This document shows positions 53,741 through 62,839 of a stretch of DNA of 64,000 nucleotides, piece after piece (position 1 is the stretch's first letter; each line of letters opens with the position of its first letter). The position numbers were made by a program, and so were the translations under genes. The notes beneath the pieces were generated by a model, which did not search any database, had not been told where the DNA came from, and worked only from the letters and a program-made list of their open reading frames with translations. The DNA lies in NCBI GenBank assembly GCA_963978895.1, contig OZ022240.1, positions 43,002,768 through 43,066,767 of the forward strand. Reading direction: 5' to 3'. The stretch is from Erpobdella octoculata. Taxonomy: Eukaryota > Annelida > Clitellata > Hirudinida > Erpobdellidae.

Positions 53741-53800
53741 GCGGCAATTGCAATTTTACCGCTTGTTGTTACTGCAAACCGCCAGGGCAATAGGATCAAC
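53741..53800. repeat. Solo arm of the MITE-like element
   Basis: 'caattttaccgcttgttgtt' and 'gcaaaccgccagggcaatag' match the right arm at 36917-36967. The left arm is not seen nearby. Confidence 0.5.
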
Positions 53801-54469
53801 CTTTATAAACAAGAAAAACAAAATGTTATCAAAACCTATCAAACAAGAAAAAATTTGATCGATTTATTGCCTTGTAGGTGATTTCTTAGTAGAGCGTCCC
53901 GGGTCAATTTTGATAGGAATTAACCGTTATTTTAATTAATTTAAATAAAAACACAACAATAAAAAAAATAGTAACAACAGAAATAACTTTAAACAAGTTA
54001 TTTATAGCAATTTATCATTTAAAACTTCTTTCTGCAGTTTAGAATAATTAAAATTAAACAATTTCAATAAAAATTAGGTACAAATAATAATTTTTTAATC
54101 TAAAACTAATAATTAAATAATATTTATATTGAAATGTAAAATTTCTCTCAACTGCTTTAGTTTTAACATACCACAACCTATATAACATGTAGCTTTTTAG
54201 ATCATATTTAAAATTGTTTAATTTAATATTGTTGGCTTTAAAATTATTAAAAAAATATTCTAATCTAAAATAATTTTCCACTACTCATTGAGATTTATGT
54301 AAACCATTTTTTATACTAATTTAACAATTTAAGTGCATGCTAAATATCAACTATTGAATTTATATTTTACATCATTGCTTGGCAACTCAGTACACCCAAG
54401 TCAGCAACTCAAAATAGCACCTGTAACAATAAAACATCCCAAGATAATATATGAAAATATTATCTTGTT
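53801..54469. other. Gene-free stretch, upstream region of the next gene
   Basis: Very AT-rich. The 75-residue minus-strand frame at 54054-54281 is N/Y/F/K-rich and looks compositional. Confidence 0.45.
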
Positions 54470-54519
54470 TTGCTTAAACTTTTTTAACTGTTTCATAATT
54501 TAATTTAATAATTATAGAA
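54470..54519 (+). promoter_or_regulatory. Leader of family A genes (type 2)
   Basis: 'tttgcttaaacttttttaac' then 'tgtttcataattt...aattatagaaATGG', shared with the gene at 20231-22027. Candidate 3' splice site 'attatag' two bases before the ATG. Confidence 0.4.
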
Positions 54520-56295
54520 ATGGAAAATCATTCAAGTTTTGTGAAGTGTTTTATTTGTTCAGAAGAAATTAAAGATGCTCGAATGCTTCCATGCTTGCAC
54601 AGTTTTTGTTTTGAATGTCTCAGAGTTGAATTTAATAAAAAAATGTTAAACAAAAATAAATTGAATTGTCCAAAATGTGATATTTGTTTTGAACAACCTG
54701 AAGGAGGTTTAGAAAATTTAAAGAAAAATGAATTTATTGAACGTCTTACTGGAACAAATAAAATATTCTGTGGATCTTGCTTAAAAGAAGAAGTTACCAG
54801 TTTTTGCTTGGAATGCAAGTTGTATTTGTGTTTGTCATGTTTATCTGTTCATCAAAAATTTCCTGCAACCAGAAATCATGTTTTAGCAAAAATTAATTCC
54901 ATGGCCAAAGAAGATCTTGAAGCATCATATTGCAAATCTTGTCAGAAATGGGTTGATTCAGGAAAGCTTTTTGATCATAAATCCTGCATCTTGAAAACTT
55001 TTGCAGAATTTAAAATAACTTTTCACAAAAATTTGGAACAGGAAATAATAGAAAATTACAACAGCATAGACACTCTGAAAACAAATTTAAATGCAATTAA
55101 TATACAGAAACTTTCTGTTGAAAATGAAACTAAAAAATTGAAAAAACAAATTCAAGAACATTGCGAAGATCTCAAACTTAAATTTATCAATTTTATTGAT
55201 TCATGCCAAAATGACTTCAATGCAATTATTGATAGAAAAAACAATGAAATTGTTCAAAAGTTAAATTTATATTCAGAAGAATTGGTAAAATTGAAGACAG
55301 AACTTGAAGAAAAAATTGAAAAATATAAAAATTGGTCTCAACATTTTAATCCACTAAATCTTATTGAAGCAATTGAAAATGATAATGGTAAATTTTTAGA
55401 TGAAGATGAAAATAATTTAAGAAAAAACCATGAATTGATTTTTAAGTGTTGTAATGGACAGTTGAATCTTGTTTTTAAACCAAAACCATTGGATACAAAA
55501 TTTCATTCCTCACAATTTTCAATAGGAAATATAATGCCGGCTAATGAAATTCAACCTAAGCTTATTAAAACAATTGCCCTAACTAATTATAGTATTGGCA
55601 AAATATCGATTAGCCAAACAAAGGTGTATATCGTGAGTCTCAGAGATGGTTCTTATAAAATTGAATTTTATTGCAAAACAACATATCAATATCTTTTTTC
55701 CATTGATTTAAATATAAGATACTCTGTAGAAGTCAAATTAGTTGATAATTTCTTTTGCATGTTAATCGATTCCTCACTGGATATTTATAATCTTGAAAAA
55801 CGGAAAGACAGTCCTGATTGGAAGAAAACTATAAAACTCGAGTTTAAAGGAGATAGAATTGCCGGTTCATCGGATAAGAAATTGTTTGTTTTTGAAAATG
55901 AGAAATTATTTGAAATCACATTGAATGGCGAAATTGTACGTGTCATTGTATTCCCCGAGTTTCCATTTTCCATTACTGGCTTGAAAAATAATCACTTTGC
56001 AATTTCAAATCGTTTAAGACTTTATTTAATAAACTGCAAAGGAGAAATCATTAAACAAGTTAATTCAAAATCAGACTTAACTGGACATAGACTGACAACA
56101 GACAACAATTGTAACTTATTTGTTGGTAACTCTTATGAAAAAAAAATTCATGTATATGATTTTAGTTTAAATTTTGTAAAATCGTTTAATGCTCATTGTA
56201 AACTATATGAAATTTGTTTTGATTCAACAACAAATCGTTTATTAGTGGTTGGCGAAGAAGAACAATCTTATATCATGAATGTTTTCCAATTATGA
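54520..56295 (+). CDS. TRIM-like RING/B-box/coiled-coil/propeller protein, family A
   Basis: Intact, 591 residues. RING ligands C10, C13, C25, H27, C30, C33, C50 and C53 (one residue shorter in the loop than the paralogues), B-box and C-C-H-C module complete. It is a clear mosaic: leader and RING-proximal region (VEFN, KCDICFEQPEGG) like 20231, coiled coil (NIQKLSVENETKKLKKQIQE) like 39092, and late propeller (SNRLRLYLINCKG, LTGHRLTTDN) like 14470. Variable segments: IVSLRDGSYK and NIRYSVEVK. CTAG 18 bp after the stop. Function as for the other family A members. Confidence 0.9.
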   Translation: MENHSSFVKCFICSEEIKDARMLPCLHSFCFECLRVEFNKKMLNKNKLNCPKCDICFEQPEGGLENLKKNEFIERLTGTNKIFCGSCLKEEVTSFCLECKLYLCLSCLSVHQKFPATRNHVLAKINSMAKEDLEASYCKSCQKWVDSGKLFDHKSCILKTFAEFKITFHKNLEQEIIENYNSIDTLKTNLNAINIQKLSVENETKKLKKQIQEHCEDLKLKFINFIDSCQNDFNAIIDRKNNEIVQKLNLYSEELVKLKTELEEKIEKYKNWSQHFNPLNLIEAIENDNGKFLDEDENNLRKNHELIFKCCNGQLNLVFKPKPLDTKFHSSQFSIGNIMPANEIQPKLIKTIALTNYSIGKISISQTKVYIVSLRDGSYKIEFYCKTTYQYLFSIDLNIRYSVEVKLVDNFFCMLIDSSLDIYNLEKRKDSPDWKKTIKLEFKGDRIAGSSDKKLFVFENEKLFEITLNGEIVRVIVFPEFPFSITGLKNNHFAISNRLRLYLINCKGEIIKQVNSKSDLTGHRLTTDNNCNLFVGNSYEKKIHVYDFSLNFVKSFNAHCKLYEICFDSTTNRLLVVGEEEQSYIMNVFQL

Positions 56296-56374
56296 TGTAT
56301 ATTTATTTATAACTAGCTGGGTTACCCAGTCTTACTTGGATTTTCGTTTCGTTCTTGTACAAAAAATTGTTTAC

Positions 56375-56415
56375 ATTTGTAGAATGTTCTTATATAATGA
56401 ATGTATTTCAATTGT
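56375..56415 (+). pseudogene. Minimal family A 3'-end scar
   Basis: 'cttatataatgaatgtattt' followed by 'caattgtgatg' repeats the last codons (IMNVFQL, stop) of the gene at 14470, and begins the second copy of that gene's flank. It marks the SD-2 junction. Confidence 0.8.
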
Positions 56416-58320
56416 GATGTAAATTTATTTGCAACTATCTGGGTTATACAGTGTTACTTATTTTGTTGTTTTATGCCAAAAAATGTTTATAAAAGATTCT
56501 TAAATGCCTTTCAATTATGACGTTTTTTCACTTTTTTATTAAAATGAACTCATTTTTGCTTGATTTTTATTTGTTTTATTAATTAAATAAAAACGTAATT
56601 TGAATCTAATTAAAATTGATTCAATAATTGGTTTTTTAATAAATACATTGTATATAATATAGTTAATATTAGTGCTGTAAAAAAATTAATTTTTATACAA
56701 ATGACATTTTAAACGGTGATAAAACACGTGTTTTTGAATCATTATTTTTTGTTTTGAATGATGGATCGCTGACAATTAATTTTATTCAGATTATTATTAA
56801 GATAAAAATTAAAATATATGACCCGTTAAAGTCGAAAGAAAATTTGAATTTCTGCGCAATAATTATTAAGATTTGTATATTTCCATGCTTTTCATATAAA
56901 AAAAACTTCATGCTTCCAAAATCAAAATGGTTTTAAACACTTTATATAGTTAGATGGATGGCCAAACTTATTTACAGCCTTAAAAAGATGCATTTTTAAA
57001 GTCACAGATTGCAGATCTGTTTCTAGGTACAATTAGGTACTAATCCATACCGAGTTCATAAAATTGGTGCGTTTACAACAATTATTATTCATGATCTTTA
57101 CTGGCGGTTTCAGGGGGCCAAGATGCCTTCCCGCTTCCCTTCGCCATAATTTCAAAAATCGTCTTTTTCATCTGACCACAAATCGTTGCATGCATACACG
57201 GCTGCAAATGCATGTACACGTTACACGTCTTTTTATATCATGGGTGGCCAACCCGCGGGCTATCAATTGGTGGCCCACTCTGCTTTATATGTTTTTACAG
57301 AAATTTAAAAATAATAGTTAACAAGGGTAGTAAATTATTAAATATAAAATAATTTATAATTTAAAAAACTTCTATTAACGAAAACAGAAAATCATGACCA
57401 ATTGCATAGAGTATGGATTTCTGGGGTGATTCCATTATTGGAATTTTTTAGGGATTCATCACCACAGTAGCCAAACTCTGAATTTTCTTCCAGCGAATCA
57501 ATACAATTAAACAGTTTAAAGTATAAAATAGTATAAACGTAAAAAAACAGAAATTATTCCATGGTGATGAATTATTCCATGACTAGCAGTGCCCGTCGTG
57601 GCTTTGGTTGATTGAAATTAAAAAATTTAAATCATGCATCCATAGAGCATCCATACACAATGTATTGAAACCTGGTCAGGCTCAGTTTATGGGCAGAAAA
57701 TTCCAGGCCTGGCTTATTTAGACAAACGTTTTAAGCCCATACTGGCCAGTTTTATGGGCACAAATAACTTTTTTTCGATTCTTCTTTGTAGTCCCAGAAG
57801 TAAAAAAAATTGGTAAAATATGTGTAACAAGGACAGTTTGGCTGTGTCTGAGTTATAAACCTTTTCCAATTAAAGCATTTTTGTAATTTTCAGTGTACTT
57901 TTAAACCATTTTTGAATTTTTATTATGATGTAAAATAACTGAACAGTTAACTGAAAATTTTACTCTATATGACGAAATTCAAACAGAAAAATTTCAAAAA
58001 TTTTCTTGGGGTTCAATTGAGCCCCAAGACCTCGCGATTTGAAAAGGAAAAAAAACGGGAGAGAGGGAATTATGAGAGAAGAGAGAAAAATTTCCTGCGG
58101 GCACCCTTGTGGAAATATACAAATCTTATTAATCATTGCGCGGAAATTTGAATTTTCTTTCGGCTAGAAAGTAAAAACGTCACAATTGAAAAGCATTTAA
58201 CAACTAAAAAATTTTCATATAAACCACCGATAAATAATTTTTTGACAAAAAACAACAAGCAAAAAAATTATAAAAAAACCCAAGTAACACTGTATAATCC
58301 AGCTAGTAACAAATAAATAT
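56410..58320 (+). repeat. Segmental duplication SD-2, copy 2
   Basis: Matches 16276-19000, then jumps to match 19860-19915. Three stretches present in copy 1 are absent (junctions near 57290, 57404 and 57763), each at a 3-6 bp direct repeat, as in deletion by short-homology repair. The open frames at 56754-56936, 57064-57321 and 57969-58151 have no supporting domain. Confidence 0.85.
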
Positions 58321-58640
58321 ACATCACCATTGGAAAACATTTAAGAAAAAAGATTGGTTTTTTTCACCAACCACTAATAAACGATTCATTGTTGAATCAA
58401 AACAAATATCATTTGATTTACAATGAGCATTAAACGATTTTAACAAATTAAAATTAGTATCATATACACCAATATTTTCTTCATAAAAGTTGAAAAGAAA
58501 TAAGTTACAATTGTTGTCTGTTGTCAGTTTATGGAGGCCTGGTTCTATATAAACTTGTTTAATGATATCTCCTTTGCAGTTTATTAAATAAAGTCCTGAA
58601 TGACTTGTAATTGCAAAGTGATATTTTTTCAAGCAAGTAA
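58303..58640 (-). pseudogene. Family A C-terminal fragment
   Basis: 102 open codons (58632-58324) give the last propeller blades: YHFAITSHSGLYLINCKGD, LTTDNNCNLFLFNFYEENIG, NRLLVVGEKNQSF and a stop after NVFQW. Sequence homology ends abruptly at about 58643, next to TTAACCC. CTAG lies 18 bp beyond the stop. Closest to the stub at 19916-20100, whose flank it shares. Confidence 0.9.
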
Positions 58641-58643
58641 TTT

Positions 58644-59000
58644 TTAACCCATTAATGCATAGCGTCCTTTTTAAAGGACACTTCGTAATTCAAGTGCTAA
58701 CTTTATACACCTTAGATTGTGATGATTAATATTTATCCTGTACACCCCTACGTTATTTGTCTAATGGATTAAACCGGTTATGTACTAGTCAGAACGTAGA
58801 AAATTTCGTTGCATTGGAAGTGTGAAAAAATCCTAGCAAGCATAGAATTTTCAGATTAGGTGTAAAATAGTAATAAGAACATAGCATTCTAAATTCTATA
58901 AAAATCGGAGTTGTATGTCGTGAGTTATACGGCATTTAGTTTGATGGGCGATAGTTAGTAAAATTAGTCAATTAGTGTCGTTCGCTTCTGTGCTTGGCGA
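58644..59000 (+). mobile_element. piggyBac-like terminus
   Basis: TTAA at 58644-58647 is followed by CCCATTAATGCATAGCGTCC and an internal palindrome 'tcctttttaaagga'. TTAA plus CCC start and a GCATA/GTCCTTT palindrome are typical of piggyBac-type ends. No transposase is recognised and the other end is not seen. Confidence 0.4.
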
Positions 59001-59391
59001 CTAGTATACGTTTAGATTAGGTCTATTTGAAAGATAAATAAGACAAATTAAAAAATATCAACAGAAACAATTTTTTAGAAAATTGCTATTTTCTTTTCCG
59101 TTCTCACTTGAAGTTTGCTACATCTTTTGTCTAGTGGTTCCTTTAATGGTGCAGAAGTGTAGAACGTGTATGTATGAAGAAGAGGAAGTGAGGACTGAGA
59201 TATCTTCTTCTGTAACTTCTGAGGAAACAGAAATAAATTCATATTTTTTAAAATGTTCATTTTGTAAGCATTTCTGAACACACTGCTGAAGTTGTAAGAG
59301 CCTTGCCCACTGTATTTAAAAAACTGGAAGTTACAGGTTGTTGTGATTTGGTAAATTATATTAATGTGCACTATACAAACATGTAATTAAA
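59001..59391 (+). other. Possible coding remnant, unrecognised
   Basis: A 64-residue frame at 59083-59277 has a CRTCMYEEEE run and a final CSFCKHF with paired cysteines, but no family is recognised. No other feature is seen. Confidence 0.2.
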
Positions 59392-59966
59392 TTGCATTTG
59401 TCGTGCCGCATGGCTCTGCAAAGAAGCAATGCTACGGATGATGAGGTGCGCAGAGCTGGTTCTAGCCTGTTGGTCAGTCTGTATGGCGGGAAAGTAGGAG
59501 AAAGATTGGCTGATTTACGGTATGAGTCATATTTCAAATTGGCTCTGTCGTCGTTTTCAACCAGAAAGGCTGCCACTATCAGAATGTGCTGCTCACCTGC
59601 ATGTCCGATGCGTTCATTTGCATGCTGTGATTTGGGGACTCTGGATAAAGTAGTCTTGAAGGCAACCGACTGGGACTGGTAATCAGTTGAAAGCTGCTTA
59701 AAACCCGTGAAAATAGTGGGTGACATTGCACCTAAGTCAGTCCTGAAGTTTGTTCGATGCTATTGTAATGGAAACTGCTCATCCAAGTGTGTTCATATCT
59801 GCGAAACAATAGGCACTGTGTTTCTGTGTGCGGAAATTGTCATGGAACGGATTGCTCAAATGGCGGTGTAACATCAGATGAAACAAATAATATAAGCAGT
59901 GACAGTGAAGAATCTTGTGGCACAGAACATGTGGTTGAGAACAATGATCCACAGTTTTTTTTATGA
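59392..59966 (+). pseudogene. Decayed Cys-rich uncharacterised protein (CNCKTxC-type domain)
   Basis: The first frame contains DDEVRRAGSSLLVSLYGG and LADLRYESYFKLA, then LKATDWDW and a stop. After it the same reading continues with KFVRCYCNGNCSSKC and, one base shifted, CVSVCGNCHGTDCSNG, ending near 59966 in an acidic tail (SDSEES). Order and spacing match a widespread uncharacterised invertebrate family (D-V--AG---L--LYGG ... DWGW ... C-CK--C--C-C-R--G--C---CG-C-G--C-N) often found beside transposons. At least one stop and one frameshift make it a pseudogene. Base composition is less AT-rich than the TRIM genes. The minus-strand frame 59361-59726 is a shadow. Confidence 0.65.
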
Positions 59967-60211
59967 AGACATTGATTTCTTCTATGTGGAAGAAATTTAA
60001 TATTTCTTGCTGCTTTCGAACTTAGACAGCAATTTTAGTTTTTGACGTTTTGATTGTAGTTATTTGATATTCTAGTCTGACTTTTTCATGAGCTCACTGA
60101 AAGCATTTATCAGTTGTGGTTATAGTATCATTCAAACTGAAGATCTGAATGTTTGATAACAGCTTCATTTATGCTGGCTTAATTTTGGTTTTTGAAATTT
60201 TGAGGGCAAAC

Positions 60212-60435
60212 TGTCGTGATATGCGCTTTAGTAGCAAGCCGATATCACGTGACTGCTGCAGTGCAGTGATTATGTTAATCAGCACTAGCGAGAGTCGTCG
60301 CCATCTTATCGCTTGTTGATTGAACTGAACTCTTTCGATACGTTTTAAAACTAACTATTTTCTGTTCATATTAAATTTAACTTGTTGTTCCTTATTACCT
60401 TAATTTAATCTGTGGTACAACACAAAACCACGACA
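60212..60435 (+). repeat. 5' LTR of a Ty3/gypsy element
   Basis: About 224 bp bounded by TGTCGTG (60212-60218) and its exact reverse complement CACGACA (60429-60435), i.e. TG...CA ends with 7-bp inverted repeats. TGGCGCAGTCG follows immediately (60436-60446), a primer-binding-site-like sequence as used with tRNA-Ser-type primers. No 3' LTR is found in the window. Confidence 0.75.
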
Positions 60436-62447
60436 TGGCGCAGTCGACATGTAGCTTTCCGATTCCTAGACCGATGAACATTCATGCGTCTAATTTAGCT
60501 GAGGAATGGAAGCGTTGGGAACAGCAGTTTCAAATTTATATGACGGCAACGGAATCATCAGGAAAACCTAACGGTGTACAGGTCGCGATGCTACTGGGCT
60601 CAATCGGCGAAGAATCAATAAACATCTACAACACCTTCACATTTGACAACGTTAGGGACGAGGATGATCTTGCTACTGTCTTGGGAAAGTTCGCCGAACA
60701 CTTTTCGCCACGCCGCAACATCGTCTTCGAACGTTATCGTTTCTGGAGTTTACCACAGACTCCAGGTGAGCCAATCGATGCCTTCATCACGAAACTTCGT
60801 TTGCTTGCTCAGTCTTGCGAGTTTGAGCATCAAGAAGACTCGCTAATTCGTGATCGTGTGGTGTTGTCTTGTGCCGATTCTCGTCTTCAGGAGCGCCTTC
60901 TCCGCGAACCAGACTTGACTCTGGATAAAGCCTTACAACTAAGTCGTGCTGCTGAGATTACACAAGAGCAACTTCGTACCATCCACTCAAGAGCCGACCA
61001 CACGCTGTCTACGACAGTAGTAGCTGCAGTCAACAGTACACGCCGTAAACAACAACAACAGATCAACCAACCTGTAAGACAGTGTGGCAACTGTGGCACC
61101 GTTCATGTGCCCAAAGCCTGTCCGGCTTATGGAAAAGTTTGCAGATCGTGTTCCAAGCTCAATCATTTTGCCTTGTACTGCCGATCGACCAGGAAACTTT
61201 CGAAGCCGATGAATGAGGCTCAACAGTACAGCCAAGGTGACCATCAACATCGTCGAACGCACAGCCGCCGACGCTCAACTCCCTCAGTTGACGAACTGAT
61301 CTATGTTGGAGAAGTGGACACTTCTTCTGCCAAGTCAAAACACCTAGCATCAAGCTGGTGGCAGACATTCATCATCAACGGTGCTCCTGTCAGCTGCAAA
61401 TTGGATACCGAAGCAGAGGCAAATGTGATGTCCATAAACGTTTTCAGATCATTAGAACACCTTGCAGAGATGAAACCAACAACGACTACACTCTCTTCAT
61501 ACAATAACTGTAGATTTTCTTCTCTTGGTGTTGCTTCTTTGAACCTAGAATACAAAGGAAGAGTCTACAAACTGTCATTCTTTGTCGTCGCGCACGAAGC
61601 TGCTACGATTATTGGTTTGCCAACATGTCAACAGTTAGATGTCGTCCGACGCATCAACACAGTCACAGCGAGTTCATCTTCAGATCTCCTAGACGAATTC
61701 GTCGATGTATTCTCAGGTCTTGGATGTTTTCCTGGTACTTATCACATAGCGTTGAGCAAACACGCTGTTCCGGTGATACATCCTCCTCGTCGTGTTCCAT
61801 TAAGTCTTCAACCAAGGCTCAAAACTACTCTTCAAATGATGGTTAACAGGGGAATCATAATCAAACGCGAGGAACCGACTGATTGGGTAAATAGTCTATT
61901 GATAGTGGAAAAGAAGAACAAATCACTCCGTTTATGTTTAGACCCAAAAGATCTAAACAGATTCATCAAACGTGAGCACTTCCTGATTCCTACAGTTGAA
62001 GACGTTATTGCCCATCTACACGGTAAGACACTTTACACGGTAATCGACATGAAAGATGCTTTCTGGCATATTGCACTGGATGAAGAGAGTTCTAAATTAT
62101 GCACGTTTAACACTCCATTTGGGCGATACTCATTCCTGCGAATGCCCTTTGGAATTTCATCATCTCCAGAAATTCTTCAGAAGAAGAATGTTCAAATTTT
62201 TGGAGACATTCCGGGTGTGCATATCATATTTGATGACCTAATTATTACAGCAGAAAATGAGGCAGAGCACGACAACATCCTCAGACTGGTTCTACAACGT
62301 GCCAAAAAGTTCAATGTCCGATTCAACCGTGATAAATTGCAACTGAAGGTTAACAAGGTCAAGTATGTTGGACACATACTCTCAGAACATGGTGTTAGTG
62401 CTGATCCTGATAAGGTTAAGGCATTGATTAACATGCCTTCTATCTGA
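60435..62447 (+). CDS. Ty3/gypsy Gag-Pro-RT polyprotein, 3'-truncated
   Basis: 670 codons in one frame. Gag about 1-210; two zinc knuckles C217-C220-H224-C229 and C236-C239-H244-C249; an aspartic protease region with D324-T325-E326 where DTG/DSG is usual; reverse transcriptase about 430-665 with D538 (VIDMKDAFW) and the D600-D601 pair, preceded by IF instead of the usual Y-x. It stops just after the HILSEHG segment, so the end of RT, RNase H and integrase are missing. The ATG overlaps the presumed primer-binding site. It is a K02A2.6/Mag-like fused gag-pol. Much less AT-rich than the surrounding genes, consistent with recent mobile origin. Non-functional as it stands (protease change, truncation). 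Confidence 0.85.
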   Translation: MAQSTCSFPIPRPMNIHASNLAEEWKRWEQQFQIYMTATESSGKPNGVQVAMLLGSIGEESINIYNTFTFDNVRDEDDLATVLGKFAEHFSPRRNIVFERYRFWSLPQTPGEPIDAFITKLRLLAQSCEFEHQEDSLIRDRVVLSCADSRLQERLLREPDLTLDKALQLSRAAEITQEQLRTIHSRADHTLSTTVVAAVNSTRRKQQQQINQPVRQCGNCGTVHVPKACPAYGKVCRSCSKLNHFALYCRSTRKLSKPMNEAQQYSQGDHQHRRTHSRRRSTPSVDELIYVGEVDTSSAKSKHLASSWWQTFIINGAPVSCKLDTEAEANVMSINVFRSLEHLAEMKPTTTTLSSYNNCRFSSLGVASLNLEYKGRVYKLSFFVVAHEAATIIGLPTCQQLDVVRRINTVTASSSSDLLDEFVDVFSGLGCFPGTYHIALSKHAVPVIHPPRRVPLSLQPRLKTTLQMMVNRGIIIKREEPTDWVNSLLIVEKKNKSLRLCLDPKDLNRFIKREHFLIPTVEDVIAHLHGKTLYTVIDMKDAFWHIALDEESSKLCTFNTPFGRYSFLRMPFGISSSPEILQKKNVQIFGDIPGVHIIFDDLIITAENEAEHDNILRLVLQRAKKFNVRFNRDKLQLKVNKVKYVGHILSEHGVSADPDKVKALINMPSI

Positions 62448-62828
62448 TGTTCTGCCTTTTGGCAATAGAATAAACATTTTGTAAGCATTGTTGGACTGTT
62501 GACCAGAGAGGTAGAAAGAAACAACCTACGTATAGTAGATAATGATTGAATAGGTACTTATTCAAGCAACTTTTAGCAAATCTATTTTACGTTTTATGGC
62601 TAAAAACGTTAAGAAAGAGTGAAAAAAAATAAAATGAGCGTGAGTGGAAACGAAAACGGAAAAGCAAGCGACAACGGGAACGCGAAATCGACCGGGAACG
62701 GGAAAGCAGCCGAGAACTGGAAATCAACCGGAACCGGGAGAGCGAGCGGAGAAGGAAACGGGGGCAAGAGAGAAAAACGATAAATAAAACTTCTGCACAT
62801 CCCGAGCAACGCCGGGTAACCCCGTTAG
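62448..62828 (+). mobile_element. Helitron-like 3' end with G/A-rich minisatellite, third copy
   Basis: From 'gatgttctgcc' on this is a near-duplicate of 51005-51384, including the array (62635-62765) and 'cccgagcaacgccgggtaac' then 'cccgTTAGT'. Homology begins about 62435 ('ccttctat'), inside the end of the gypsy frame, so that frame's last codons belong to the repeat. Confidence 0.65.
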
Positions 62829-62839
62829 TAATAAATAAA

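Noticed and set aside
61301..61555. Minus-strand ORFs inside the gypsy coding region
   Set aside because: Shadows of the long plus-strand polyprotein frame with its recognisable domains.
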